Below are positions 23,103 through 34,539 of a stretch of 64,000 nucleotides of DNA, one piece after another. Position 1 is the first letter of the stretch. The number at the start of each line of letters is the position of its first letter. Source of the stretch: Halichoerus grypus. Taxonomy: Eukaryota > Chordata > Mammalia > Carnivora > Phocidae. The notes under the pieces are model-generated. The model worked only from the letters and a program-made list of their open reading frames with translations. It did not search any database and had not been told where the DNA came from. Location of the stretch: positions 111,384,389 through 111,448,388 of the forward strand of contig NC_135716.1 in assembly GCF_964656455.1 (NCBI RefSeq), given 5' to 3'. The translations under genes and the position numbers were made by a program.

Positions 23103-23315
23103 GTGCACCCGGGTGACACAGTCAGTTGGAGGTCCAACTCTTGGTTTTGGCTCAGGTCGTGATTTGGGGTAGTGAGATTGAGCCCCGTGTTGGGCTCAGC
23201 AGGAAGTCTGCTTGAGCCTGTCTCTGTCTCTCTCCCTCCCCACTACCTCACCCATGCTCTCATTTGCACACACTCTCTCTCTCTCTAAAAGAAAGATAAA
23301 TAAATCTTACGAAAG
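23103..23315 (+). mobile_element. Can-SINE, older copy
   Basis: GTGCACCCGGGTGACACAGT start, CT-rich body, AAATAAATCTTA end. Direct repeats are GAAATTGTCTTTATCTCA and GAAATCTACTTTATCTCA. It inserted at the 3' target repeat of the L1 at 16791-23084. Confidence 0.9.
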
Positions 23316-23500
23316 GAAATCTACTTTATCTCATATAGTCATTATAGCTTTCTTTTGAATAGTGTTAAAATTTTATATATTTTTCCGTCCTTTTTTCTTT
23401 ATCCTTAAAGTTTGTCCATTAGGCAGCATATAGTTGGGTGTTGCTTTTTAAAATATAAACCAACGATCTTTGCCTTTTAATTGGAATGTTTAGACCATTT

Positions 23501-24185
23501 ACTTTCAAAAAAATTACACCAACAAATCTTTATTTGTTCCTCACATTTCATGTTCATCTCAAGCTGCAGGTTGAGTACATCTTTGTTCCACACTTCTTCA
23601 TTCCAGGACCAACGACCTGCCCCTATCCAGGAACAACCAGACTTGCAGCAAATGGAAAAGAGATAGAGTGGAAATACCTTAAAGTATCGGTTAGGGAGTG
23701 ATCCACATAACTTCTACTTAGATTTTATTGGGCAAAGCAAATCACGTACCCAGACCTCATGGAGTGAAGTGGGAATTACAATCTTCTTGCAGGGATGGAC
23801 CCAAGAAGATATGTACTTTATTATTAATATTTCATCTGTTTTTTTTTTCCTGTATTTTCATCGTATTGTTACTGTATTTTTAACTTATTCTATAAGTTTA
23901 AAATTCACCATTTTAAAGTGTACAAATATAGTGGGTTTTGGTATATTTACAAAGTTGTGCATCCATTACTACTATCCTATTTCAGAACACTTTAATCACC
24001 CCCCCAGAAGAAAGTATCCATTAGTCTCCCCTTTTTACCTTCCAGCCACTGGTAATTGCTAATCTACTTTCTATCTCTATGGGTTTGCCTATTCTGGACA
24101 TTTCATTATGGAATCATACAATAGGTGGTCTTTTGTGACTGGCTCCTTTCATTTAACATAGTGTTTTCTGGGTTTTAAGGAAAAT
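23501..24185. mobile_element. Insert in old L1, partly an L1 fragment
   Basis: Bounded by TAGACCATTTA (23490-23500) and TAGATCATTTA (24186-24196), a likely target repeat. The right half (about 23880-24175) is an antisense old-L1 fragment (CACCATTTTAAAGTGTACAA, GCCTATTCTGGACATTTCAT). The left half is not recognised. Confidence 0.5.
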
Positions 24186-24292
24186 AGATCATTTATATTT
24201 AATGTGATTATTGATAGGCTTATATTTACATCAGTCATTTTGTTTTATATTGCTTCCTTTTTATTTTTCTGCCTACTTTTGACTTAATGGAA

Positions 24293-24491
24293 TTTTTTTT
24301 TTTTTTAAAGATTTTATTTATTTATTTGACAGAGACACAGTGAGAGAGGGAACACAAGCAGGGGGAGTGGGAGAGGGAGAAGCAGGCTTCCCGCTGAGCA
24401 GGGAGCCCGATGTGGGGCTTGATCCCAGGAGCCTGGGATCATGACCTGAGCTGAAGGCAGGCGCTTAACGACTGAGCCACCCAGGCGCCCC
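24293..24491 (-). mobile_element. Can-SINE
   Basis: Direct repeat TAATGGAAT on both sides; poly(T) start and GAGCCACCCAGGCGCCCC end. Confidence 0.94.
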
Positions 24492-24774
24492 ATAATGGAA
24501 TATTTTTTAATGAGTCTATTTTCTTTGTTGATTTATTAGCTATAACTGTTTTTTTTTTTTTACTGGTTTCTTTAAGGTTTGTAGTAGATATCTTTAATTT
24601 ATCACCGTCTGCCTTAAAGGGATCTCACAGTATTTCACACGTTGTGTAAGTACTTAGAATAGTACATTTCCATTTCTCCTCTCCAGTCCTTCATGGTAGG
24701 TTTGTCAAGCGTTTTACTTTTATATATGTTGTAAACCCCATGCTATATTATGATATTTGCTTCAAGCCAATTAT

Positions 24775-24954
24775 CTTTTTTTTTATAAAGATTTTATTTA
24801 TTTAATTGTCAGAGAGAGAGAGAGAGAGGCAGGCAGAGGGAGAAGCAGGCTCCCAGCGAGCAAGGAGCCCTATGTGGGACTCGATCCCAGGACCCTGGGA
24901 CCATGACCTGAGCTGAAGTCAGACACTTAACCGACTGAGCCACTCAGGCGTCCC
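24775..24954 (-). mobile_element. Can-SINE
   Basis: Flanked by the 17-base direct repeat CAAGCCAATTATCTTTT. Confidence 0.94.
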
Positions 24955-25149
24955 AAGCCAATTATCTTTTAAAGAGATTGAAATAATAAGAAAAAATCTC
25001 ATGTATTTACATATCTAGTTTCCATCTCTGGAGCTCTTTGGTTCTTTCTTTAGCTCTAGATTTCCAACTGATACAATTTTCCTTCTGCCTGAAGGACTTT
25101 CTTTAAAAGTTCATGTAGTGTGGGGCTGCTCTTATATGTTTGAGTCTTT

Positions 25150-25202
25150 GTTTTTTTTCTTTTTCTTTTTTTTTATAAGATTTTATTATTTATTTATTTG
25201 AC

Positions 25203-25234
<32 letters not shown>

Positions 25235-25394
25235 TGTGCGCGCATAAGCCGAGGAAGCAGAAGGCAGAGGGAGAGGGAGAAGCAGGCTTCCCGCTGAGCA
25301 AGGAGCCTGATGCCAGGCTTGATCCCAGGACCCCGGGATCACAACCCAAGCTGAAGGTGGACACTCAACTGTGACTGAGCCACCCAGGCACCCC
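25150..25394 (-). mobile_element. Can-SINE with GA repeat
   Basis: Poly(T) start, long (GA)n tract around 25205-25235, ending GAGCCACCCAGGCACCCC. The left edge is uncertain because the flank is T-rich. Confidence 0.9.
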
Positions 25395-25649
25395 TCTTTT
25401 GATTTTTAAAGATACTTTTTCTGTGTATAGGTTGGCAGTTCTTCCCCCCCCCTCCCCGCAGTACTTTAATGATGTTTCATTGACTTCTGTCTTGCATTGT
25501 TTTCATTGGGAAATCTGATCCTTTCCTTATCTTTGTTCCTGTGTATATAATGTATCTTTTTTTTTCCTGTCTCTTTTTAATAGTTTTTTTTTCTTTATCT
25601 CTTGTTTATGCAGTTTAATTCTGAGAGATGCCTTATTGTACTTTTCTTT

Positions 25650-25829
25650 TTTAAATTAATATATTTAGAGAACGTGTGAGTGAGGGGAGGGGCAGAGGGA
25701 GAGGGAGACAAGCAGACTCCCTGCTGAGCAGGGAGCCGAAAGTGGGGCTCAGTCCCAGGACCCTGAGATCATGACCAGAGCCGAAACCAAAAATTGGATG
25801 CTCAACCGACTGAGCCACCCAGACGCCCC
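25650..25829 (-). mobile_element. Can-SINE, older copy
   Basis: Flanked by TGTACTTTTCTT repeats; ends GAGCCACCCAGACGCCCC. Confidence 0.9.
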
Positions 25830-26175
25830 TGTACTTTTCTTCTTGTTTCTTATATTGGGGTTTTGTTGAACTTCTTGTAGATTTACAGTTTTCTTCAAAT
25901 TTGGAAACTTTTTGACCATTTTTATCTCAAAATTTTTTTGTTGCTTTCCTCCTCTTCAGAGATTCTAATTACACAAATATTAAACCCTCTTGAAGTTATT
26001 CCACAGCTCAGTGAGACTTTGTTCATTTTTTGGAAAATTTCTACTGCTATGTATTCAAATTCACTAATACTTCTTTCTGCCATGTCTAATTGGCCATTAA
26101 TCCCATCCAGTGTGTTTTTCATCTCACATTGTGGTTCACCTCTAGAAGTTGGAGCCAAGTGTTGTTTGTATGTCT

Positions 26176-27715
26176 TAAGTACTTAAGTTTTAAACATACA
26201 GAAATATAGTCACAGTAAATTTTAATAGCCTAATAAACACTTATAGATAGTGCTAAAGGGTATAAAGTATTTGTAAGTTTTGACTTGGTTTTTACATGGA
26301 AAAGTAGTTTGCACAAAAGATAACTTTTGGTGCTGAGTTTTAAGTGACCAGAGTTGAATTTATTTTTATGGTTGTGATCAATAATTATTGTACAGCTAAA
26401 ATATACAAACCACTATATTAAAAATTATTGTGAGTAAGGTATGGATATAGATGAACTTTTTCCCAAGTAATTCACAGTTTATTTGGGAATACCAGATGTG
26501 CCCTGTGTATATGTTAATATCTAAAGAATAATTACTAGAGTTTAAAGATGCTCAGAAAAGAGGTTTTGACAAGTAAGAATTTGAAGAAATAAAAGGAGCA
26601 GAAGGTTGTCACCCTTGTTCTTGTGTGGATTACTCAAAATCTGTACTCATTTCGAGTTCACATTTTGAGACTTTCATTTTCTCTTTCTCTGTCTCTTTGT
26701 TTTTTTTTGTCATTAAAACTCAAAATCCATGGGAAGGATTTATGTGTAGAGAATGTTTGAATGACATCTTGTTTTTGCCTTAGAACAATCCTGGTGGAAA
26801 AACACATTTCTGACTCTAACAAAAAATAAAATGGCAAACACTAGGTCTAACTTTTCCTCCCCCTGTTCTGCCCTACTATCCTGCCAACATATTAAGTCCA
26901 AGGAAAAATTATAAGAATAATAACTTAAATTTTCTCTGACCACTTCTGTGTTTTATAATGTAGATATGTAAGTTACATAACTAAAGTAAAAATTATGAGA
27001 CACAATTACTACTTGTAATGAAGGATATAAGGAAAATGCTTTTATTTAGGATATTTTGTTCTCTTCTCTAAATATAGATGAGTCTCTGGTTATGTTACTT
27101 AACTCTCTTTAATTCAGTAAAGTATTAAAATGGCAATATTTTAGAAAATGATAATTTAAGAAACATGAAAATATCAAATATCAAAAAACTGTTTTTCCTC
27201 CCCATAGTTTTACTGCAATTATAACTTTTAAAGTATCAGTGCGTGTGGCAACCCCAGAAAGATGTGAAGAAATGGTTCAATACAATATCAAAGATCTGTT
27301 TGATGAAAGTTAATAATTGATAGCCTTAAAGTTGAAATGGGACAGCTATTTTTTTCCTATGTGTTAAATGTGTTTTTCATTTTAAAAATACAAAGGCTTT
27401 GGCAGAGATGAATTTAGGAAGGTAAGGTTCAAGTGTGATAGCAGTGCATTTTAATTAAGGAAGGGAATGTTGCTAATTTAAATTTTTAATGGGCCATTAT
27501 TTGTGTGGTCTAAAAGTTTAGCATTGAACAGTGTTTATTTCCTTTTACATTCTTTGCTTTTTAACAGATTTTTGGGCGGTGAGATATGAGAATAAGGAAA
27601 ATGGATAAGGGTTCTTTTAAAATAAAATAAATGTATTTTATGTATTTTTAAATATAGTAAGCAGGATTCCTTGAAACCTTAATTTATATATCTTTATCTT
27701 ACCAACATCTGGATC
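26176..27715. other. Intronic sequence, nothing recognised
   Basis: AT-rich sequence of the large EVI5 intron without recognised repeats or coding potential. Confidence 0.5.
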
Positions 27716-27718
27716 TAT

Positions 27719-28011
27719 ACTGTCCAGTATGGTAGCCACAAGCCAGATGTGGCAGTTGAGCACCTGAAATGTGGCTGGTCTGAATTGTTATGTGCTATAA
27801 GAGTAAAATGTATACCAGATTTTGAAGAGTTGATTTGAAAAAAAGAATATCTCATTAATTAAATTTTTATTACATGCTAAGATGGTATTTTGACTATATT
27901 TGGTAAAATTATTAAAATTAATTATACTTTTTTTTTTTACTTTATATGTGGCTAGTAGAACATTTAAACTGATATAAGGGGCTTGCATTATATTTCTGTT
28001 GGACAGGGCTG
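27719..28011. mobile_element. hAT-Charlie-like DNA transposon remnant
   Basis: Ends are CTGTCCAGTATGGTAGCCAC and TTCTGTTGGACAGGGCTG, imperfect inverted repeats. The interior matches the copy at 91-390 (GTGGCTGGTCTGAATTGTTA). Confidence 0.65.
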
Positions 28012-28019
28012 ATCTAGAT

Positions 28020-29095
28020 GATCCAACTTTCGTCTTACATTTATAATTTTACTACTAAAGCATTACCTTGTTTTCCTGAGGATACTCTCTATAACACAGC
28101 CAAGAATATTAAGGAATTAAAAAGCTTAGGAGCAAAACCAATCTTTTCAAGTCTCTCTGTAAAGAATTCATGTATTTTCAATCATAGGAGAGGCCTTTAA
28201 GATCTTCACACAAACTCTTTATTCTTTTTCTTTTCATTGAGGATTATTTTGCATTTTTTATTAGTTGATTTCCTAAGGAATTTGATGATGTAATTAAGAG
28301 AATTTATTGAACTACTTTTTCTGTTGCAACTAGCTTAGCTTCACATTGTGTTTTTAAATTAAGAACTTAGAAGTTAAGTTTGTTATGTTTGTCTGTCTGG
28401 AATGTCTATATAAAAGTAATCCCCAAAGCATCAGTTTCTGGCCAGGATATTTGGGAGGGAGGTGCAAGTCTCCTGTGTTTGCCTTCTCTGAGACCTCATC
28501 TTAAAGAAACAGAAGCAAAATAGAAACCCCTATGCTTTCAGAACTGGAGAGATTGCTGTCATGTAGGCACCCCACTGTGAGTTGTCTCTGAATTGTTTCC
28601 TGTGCTAATTCCTTGGGTTTTCTCTTAATTCTCCCCTTTTTTGTTTCTCTTGCTCTGAGACTTGAATTTGTGCTTGATGATGTTGATGTGAAGGGGGTGA
28701 CTACTCTGTGAGTCAGGCAAGTATTTTGCTGCTACTGGTTTGCTGTTCTTCTAGCTTGCTAGTTGCTGTTTTTCTCCCAGTACATTCATATCCTGTTTCT
28801 TTGATGTAACATTACAAGAGATATTTGAATCCCTGTTTGGAAAGTTGATTCCCCTGCGGTAAGTGCCAGTGTATTTAGCTTTCCAAGTGTTTTTCTTATA
28901 TAGCAGTTCTTTTTTACCTTTGCTTTTCTAGGTCTTTTGTTAGCTCTTTGTAAATTATCTTAGCAGTTGACACATTTCCAAATGGCATGATGACCTGTTG
29001 CTGTTGTATCCTGATCTTTTAGCTCTGGTACCCATAGGAAAGTATTATGCTGAGTACAATAGGGTATTCAAAAAGTTTACTGTCAACTCTTCGCA
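28020..29095. other. Intronic sequence, nothing recognised
   Basis: No open frame, RNA gene or clear repeat seen. Confidence 0.45.
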
Positions 29096-29099
29096 AATA

Positions 29100-29547
29100 T
29101 GGTAGTTTCCCATTGTCTGTGGAGGATACATTCCAAGAATGCCAGTGGATGTCTGAAACTGTAGATAGTACTGAACTCTGTATGTATTGTTTTTTCTATA
29201 CATACCTACCTGTGATAAAGTTTAATTTATAAATTGGGCACAGTTAAGAGGTTAACAACAATAACTAACAATACAATAGAACAATTACAGCCATATAGTC
29301 TAATAAAAGTTGTGTGAGTGAGGTTTCTCTCAAAATATCTTAATGTACTGTTCTCTTGTAATGATGTGAGATGGTAAGATGCCTACCTATGAAGTGAGGT
29401 GAGTGACGTAGGCATTGTGACATAGCATTAGGCCACTGTTGACCTGCTGACCATATGTCAGAAGGAGAATCATCTGCTAATGGACCCCAGTTGATTGTGG
29501 GTAACTGAAACTGCAGAAAGTAAAGCTGCGGATAAGGGGGGACTACA
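29100..29547. mobile_element. Tigger-like (Tc/mariner) non-autonomous element
   Basis: The termini are inverted (TAGTTTCCCATTGTCTGTGG and, inverted, TAGTCCCCCCTTATCCGCAG). Interior sequence GATAAAGTTTAATTTATAAA and GACGTAGGCATTGTGACATA is typical of a Tigger-derived MER family. The exact name is not certain. Confidence 0.65.
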
Positions 29548-29549
29548 AT

Positions 29550-30762
29550 AATTGCCAGATTTCTATTTGTGGGCTTCACCTCTATTCTAAGGTTCCGACT
29601 TGTCTTTTCCATTGCTGTGCTTCTTACCTACATTGATGTCCCCCAAGGTCTTCATACTCCAAATACCCAAAAGAGAACCCATTGTTTTCCTTCTCCTCCA
29701 TTGTGTTTTTCAATCATGGTATTATTGTGAGAGGCTTTTTCTTTAATGTTCATCAAGTGTGCACTGCCACACACAAGCTACTCTTTTTTTCTCATATGCC
29801 CATCATGAAGTAGTACACACTGTGCTGTTTTTCCTTAGGTAGGTGACCCCTTGGTGAGGATAAGGTTCAGTTCTCAGTACCAAAGTTATGGTGAAGGTAA
29901 TCTGTCTAATAAAATAAAACTGAAACTACTCTCTGTGTTGACATATTCCCTTGTTCTCAGTTTAGTCAAACTGGGTTCCAGGGAACTGGAAATGCTTTTT
30001 CTCTGCCAACTCTTTTAAGCTTCTGGAAGCAGCCAAACCTAGACTTTCTCCATCCTTGATGCTACTTGAAGTGAAGTCCAACGGAAAATTAGCTTTAGCA
30101 CCCGCATCTCAGATAATGTGGGGCTATGGCCATTTTGAATGCTGTCCTTAGAGCTGGAGCTGCCCTAACAAAAACTTGGAGTTGCTTACTTAGACTAAAG
30201 ATTATGTATTCTCCAGTCAATAAAGATCCTCTGATGTCTTAGTCTGGCAGCATTCTGGGAGGATGAATAGATTTGCGCTTGTGAATTACTGTATAGCAGT
30301 GGCAGATAAAAAAGGTCCAGGAGGCCACCCAAACCTGTGGGGCATGCCTTTGATTGTAGCATACAGTATTCCTGCTGGGCCAGTATTCTTTTCCTTGAAT
30401 CTGATAAATTTCTTCTTATATTAGTCATACGGAACTTATGATGGGATAGAAAGGTAGTTTCCTTTTTTTGCAATAAATCTGTGCAAGGCAGTGAACCCAC
30501 ATGCTCTGGAAACAGGGAAATAAGTACATTTTGAATAGACTTCTCAGTAGTCCAAGGACCTATGAGTAATGCCATATTACCATTTTACCAGTTGCTGGCC
30601 TCAAGTCTTTGGAAATTGTTGACATTTTCAGGTAGTACACATCCTCTACTACCATGTCAGAATACTTTAATTATATTGAAACTAGGTGGCAGCCTGTTTA
30701 GGAGTCTTCCTGAGTTGTTTCATCACTGTATTTAGCAAAGAGAGATAAGAATACTTGATTCT
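29550..30762. other. Intronic sequence, nothing recognised
   Basis: Slightly richer in GC than its surroundings. It includes a 126-codon chance frame on the - strand (30195-30575) with no domain I recognise. Confidence 0.45.
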
Positions 30763-30960
30763 GGGGTGCCTGGGTGGCTCAGTCGTAAGCGTCTTCCTTC
30801 AGCTCAGGTCATGATCCCAAGGTCCTGGGATCGAGCCCCACATCAGGCTCCCTGCTCAGCGGGAAGCCTGCTTCTCCCTCTCCCACTCCCCCTGCTTGTG
30901 TTCCTGCTCTCGCTAACTCTCTCTCTGTCAAATAAATAAATAAAAATCTTTAAAAAAAAA
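30763..30960 (+). mobile_element. Can-SINE
   Basis: GGGGTGCCTGGGTGGCTCAG start, A-rich end; AATACTTG repeats flank it. Confidence 0.94.
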
Positions 30961-31006
30961 AATACTTGTTTCTAACTACACATTCTATGAAGTCTACATT
31001 TTCTTT

Positions 31007-31199
31007 CTTTTTTTTTAAAAAGATTTTATTTATTTATTTGAGAGAGAGAGACAGCATAAGCAGGGGCAAGGAGGCAGAGGTAGAGGGAGAAGCAGACTCC
31101 TCACTGAGCAGGAGCCTAATGCAGGGCTCAGTGCCAGGACCCTAAGATCATCACCTGAGCTGAAGGCAGATTTAACCGAAAGAGCCACCCAGGTGCCCC
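31007..31199 (-). mobile_element. Can-SINE
   Basis: Flanked by AAGTCTACATTTTCTT repeats. It lies head-to-tail in opposite orientation to the copy 46 bases upstream. Confidence 0.94.
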
Positions 31200-31457
31200 A
31201 AGTCTACATTTTCTTAATGAGTGTGTAAATTCTTTTCCTGTGTACCATGACTTAGAAGCTCAGTGGGGAGGGTCTTAACAGTATCAGTTCAAGTATTACT
31301 TCTGGAAAAGACTTCTTCATTATACCTAAAACATTGAAAAAAATTCTAAAGTTTATCTTTAGAAAAGTCTGAAATTTGCTAGAATGACTAACAATTAGAA
31401 AAGGAAAAAATGGAATAATGTTCATATTTTCCTTTTTTTACAAAATAGATACATTTA

Positions 31458-31661
31458 GGGGCACCTGGGTGGCGTAGTCGGTTAAAAGTCTGACTTTTGG
31501 TTTCAGCTCAGGTATGATCTTGGGGTCCTGGGATCCAGCCCTGCATCAGGATCTGTGCTCAGCATGGAGTCTGCTTGGGATCTCCTTCTCCCTATGCCCC
31601 TCTTGCTCATTCTGTCTCTCTCTCTCTTAAATAAACAAATCTTTAAAAAAACAACAATAAA
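31458..31661 (+). mobile_element. Can-SINE, older copy
   Basis: Flanked by the perfect 18-base repeat ACAAAATAGATACATTTA. Confidence 0.95.
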
Positions 31662-32069
31662 ACAAAATAGATACATTTAATGTATAAAAAATAGTCCTTT
31701 ACAAAGTAATAGTCATTATTTTAAAAAAAGTTTTAAAGGGCTTTCAACAATAGAAAGCAGTAGTTTCTCACCTAATTGTCACTACTTCTAGTGTCATTAA
31801 CCACAGACAGTATTTTCTATAAATTTTTATAAAGTTGATATATAATTTGCAATCAGAGAAATAAATGCTCAGTTCTTAAGTATAGTTTGATTTTGGACAA
31901 ATTTGTGTATAACCCACATGCCCATTAACACATAGATGATTTCTATCATGGTAGAAAATTCCTATCATCCCAGAAAATTCCCTTGTGCCCTTTCTAGCAA
32001 CCTCACCCCGCTGAAATCTCTCTTCTGATTTTTATTGTCATCGATATATTTTACCTGTTCTTTTTTTAT

Positions 32070-33185
32070 ATAACACTTTTTTGAGCTATAACTCATATAC
32101 ATACAATTCACCAGTTTAAAGTATACAATTCAGTGTTTTTTCATGTATTCAGAGTTGTATAATCATCACTATAAGAAAGCACGTGTTCATTAGCAGTCAC
32201 TGTCCATTCCTTCTTGCTCCTCTCACTTCTCCTCCAGTTCTCAGCAACAACAAACCTACTTTCTGAGTTCTAGATATTTTATATAGGTGGAATCATCCAA
32301 TATGTTTCCTTTTGTGACTTCTTTCACTTAGCATAATGTTTTCAAGTTTTGTCCATGTACCAATATTTCACTCCTTTTCATGACCGAATAATATTCCATT
32401 ATATGGCTATACCAGTGTTTTTTTAATCCATTTAACAGTTGATGGACATTGGATTGTTTCCACTTTTTTGGGTAGTATGAGTAATGCTGCCATGAACATT
32501 TGTTGTGTAAGTTTTGTGCAGCTGTCACCACAGGGAACTGACATTCATTAGCAGTCACCTCCTGTCCCTTCTTGGGCATAGATTTTCATTTATCTTGGTT
32601 ATATACCTAGGACTGGAATTGCTGGTTCACATGATAATTCTTTGTTTAATCATTTGAAGAATTACCATATTGTTTTCCAAAGTGGTTTTACCATTTTACA
32701 TTCCCATAAGTAGTGTCTAAGGGTTCCTATGCCTCCATTTCTTCACCAACATTTGTTATTATGTCTTTTCGATTACAGCCATCCTAGTGGTTGTGAAGTG
32801 GTGTCTTACTATGGTTTTGGTTTGCATTTCCCAAATGATTAGTGATGTTGAACAACTTTTCATGTGCTTATTGGCCATTTGTATATCTTTTTTTTGAAAA
32901 ATGTCTATTCTGGTTCTTTGCCCATTTTTTAATTGGGTTGTTTGTCTTTACCATTGAGTTGTAAGAGTTTCTTACATATTCTAGATATAGGTCTTCTGGC
33001 TTGCAAATATTTTTTCCCATTCTGTGAGTTTTCTTTTCCCTTTCTTGATGGCATCCAGGAAGGTATGAAACATTTTTAATTTTGATGAGTTCCATTTGTG
33101 TGTGTGTGTTTGTGTGTATTTATTTATTTAGTCACTTGTGCTTTTGGTGTCATTTTTAAGAAGGGTTTACCTAACCCTGAGTCAT
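32070..33185 (-). mobile_element. Old L1, 3' half
   Basis: Antisense old L1 from ACAATTCACCAGTTTAAAGT through TTTCACTTAGCATAATGTTT to the region coding the ORF2 C-terminus (about 32868-33095, - strand, including NSYNSMVKTNNPIKKWAKN). Frames are broken. Confidence 0.75.
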
Positions 33186-33199
33186 GAGGACTTACTCCT

Positions 33200-34095
33200 G
33201 TATTTTCTTCTATACTATACTTGTTCTTGAACTTCATATATGTGGAATCATGTAGTATATGCTTTTTTGCATCTAACTTCTTTCACCCGACCTAACATTT
33301 ATAAGGTTCATCTATGTTATATGTATCAGCAGTTTGTTTCTTTTTATTGCACAGTAATATTGCAATGAATGAATATATCACAATTTGATCACTTATTTTT
33401 TCTGGATATTTGAGTTGTTTCTAGGTTTTAACTATTACGAATAAAACTTCTATGAACTTTCTTCAAGTCTTTCTCCTGTTGGGTCATATGAAAATGTATT
33501 TAGTTCTTCAAAGTATGACATCACTATATGACAGTTACAAGTACTTCCATCCCAGGCAACTTGGTATGGTCAATCTTTAAAATTGTAGCCATTTTAATGT
33601 ATACATAGTTTGATTTTAACTTGCATTTCTCTGATGACTAAAGATGTTAAGTGTTTTCCGATTGCTTATTGGCCACTTGATTATCTTTCTTTGTAAAGTG
33701 TCAGTTTTAGTCCCTTACTCCTTTAAACAGCTGTGTTGTTTGCTTTCTTAATTATTGATTTTAAGAGTTCTTAGTATATTCTGGATACTAATCATTTGTC
33801 AGATACATATGTTGAGAACATTTTGTTCTCAGACTATGGCTTACCTTTTCATTTTCTCAGCGGTATCTTTTGAAGAGCAGAGTTTTAAAGTTTGATGAAG
33901 TCCACTTTATTTTTTAATCAATTTTCTCTTTTATGGTTAGTGTTTCCTTGTGTCTTTTTAACACATTTTGCCTCCTCCAGGGGTAAAGGCTTTTTCCTGT
34001 TTTCTTCAAGGAGTTTTAATAGTTTTAACTTTTATATTCATGGCTGTTGTCCATTTGTGTCATTTTTATATGTCATGGTAGTTAAGGCAGGGACA
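33200..34095 (-). mobile_element. Second old L1 fragment
   Basis: Repeats the same L1 segment order as the preceding copy (ACTTCTTTCACCCGACCTAA, GCATTTCTCTGATGACTAAA, ATCATTTGTCAGATACATAT), so it is a separate element or a duplicate, more diverged. Confidence 0.65.
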
Positions 34096-34120
34096 GTATT
34101 TTATTTTATTTTATTTTTTT

Positions 34121-34313
34121 ATTTTTTTAAAGATTTTATTTATTTGACAGAGAGAGACACATAGAGAGAGGGAACACAAGCAGGGGGAGTGGGAGAAGGA
34201 GAAGCAGGCTTCCTGCACAGCAGGGAGCCTGATGCAGGGCTCAATCCCAGGACCCTGGGCTCATGACCTGAGCCGAAGGCAGACGCCCAGTGACTGAGCC
34301 ACCTAGGTGCCCC
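34121..34313 (-). mobile_element. Can-SINE, first of a tandem pair
   Basis: A T-rich start follows GGGACAGTATTTTATTTTAT. The end is GAGCCACCTAGGTGCCCC. Confidence 0.93.
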
Positions 34314-34330
34314 TGTTTTATTTTATTTTA

Positions 34331-34533
34331 TTTTTTAAAGATCTTATTTACTTATTTGACAGAGAGAGAGACACAGCGAGAGAGGGAACACAAGCCGGGG
34401 GAGTGGGAGTGGGAGAGGGAAAAGCAGGCCTCCCACGTAGCAGGGAGCCGGATGCGGGGCTCGATCCCAGGACCCTGGGATCATGACCTGAGCCTAAGGC
34501 AGACGCTTTACAACTGAGCCACCCAGGAGCCCC
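34331..34533 (-). mobile_element. Can-SINE, second of a tandem pair
   Basis: Follows the first after a TTTTATTTTATT linker and is closed by GGGACAGTATTTTA, the right-hand target repeat of the pair. Confidence 0.93.
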
Positions 34534-34539
34534 AGGGAC

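Larger units (their letters stand above)
23316..26175 (-). mobile_element. Old L1, right part of the nested stack
   Basis: Continues the antisense L1 of 14335-16790 (GCAGCATATAGTTGGGTGTT, then ATTGGAATGTTTAGACCATT) and, after another insert, TTTAATGTGATTATTGATAG. It runs through the segment that includes GTGGGGCTGCTCTTATATG and GAACTTCTTGTAGATTTACAG to about 26175. Four SINEs interrupt it. Confidence 0.75.

Noticed and set aside
30195..30575. 126-codon - strand frame
   Set aside because: No domain, no splice or promoter context, and ordinary base composition; best treated as chance.
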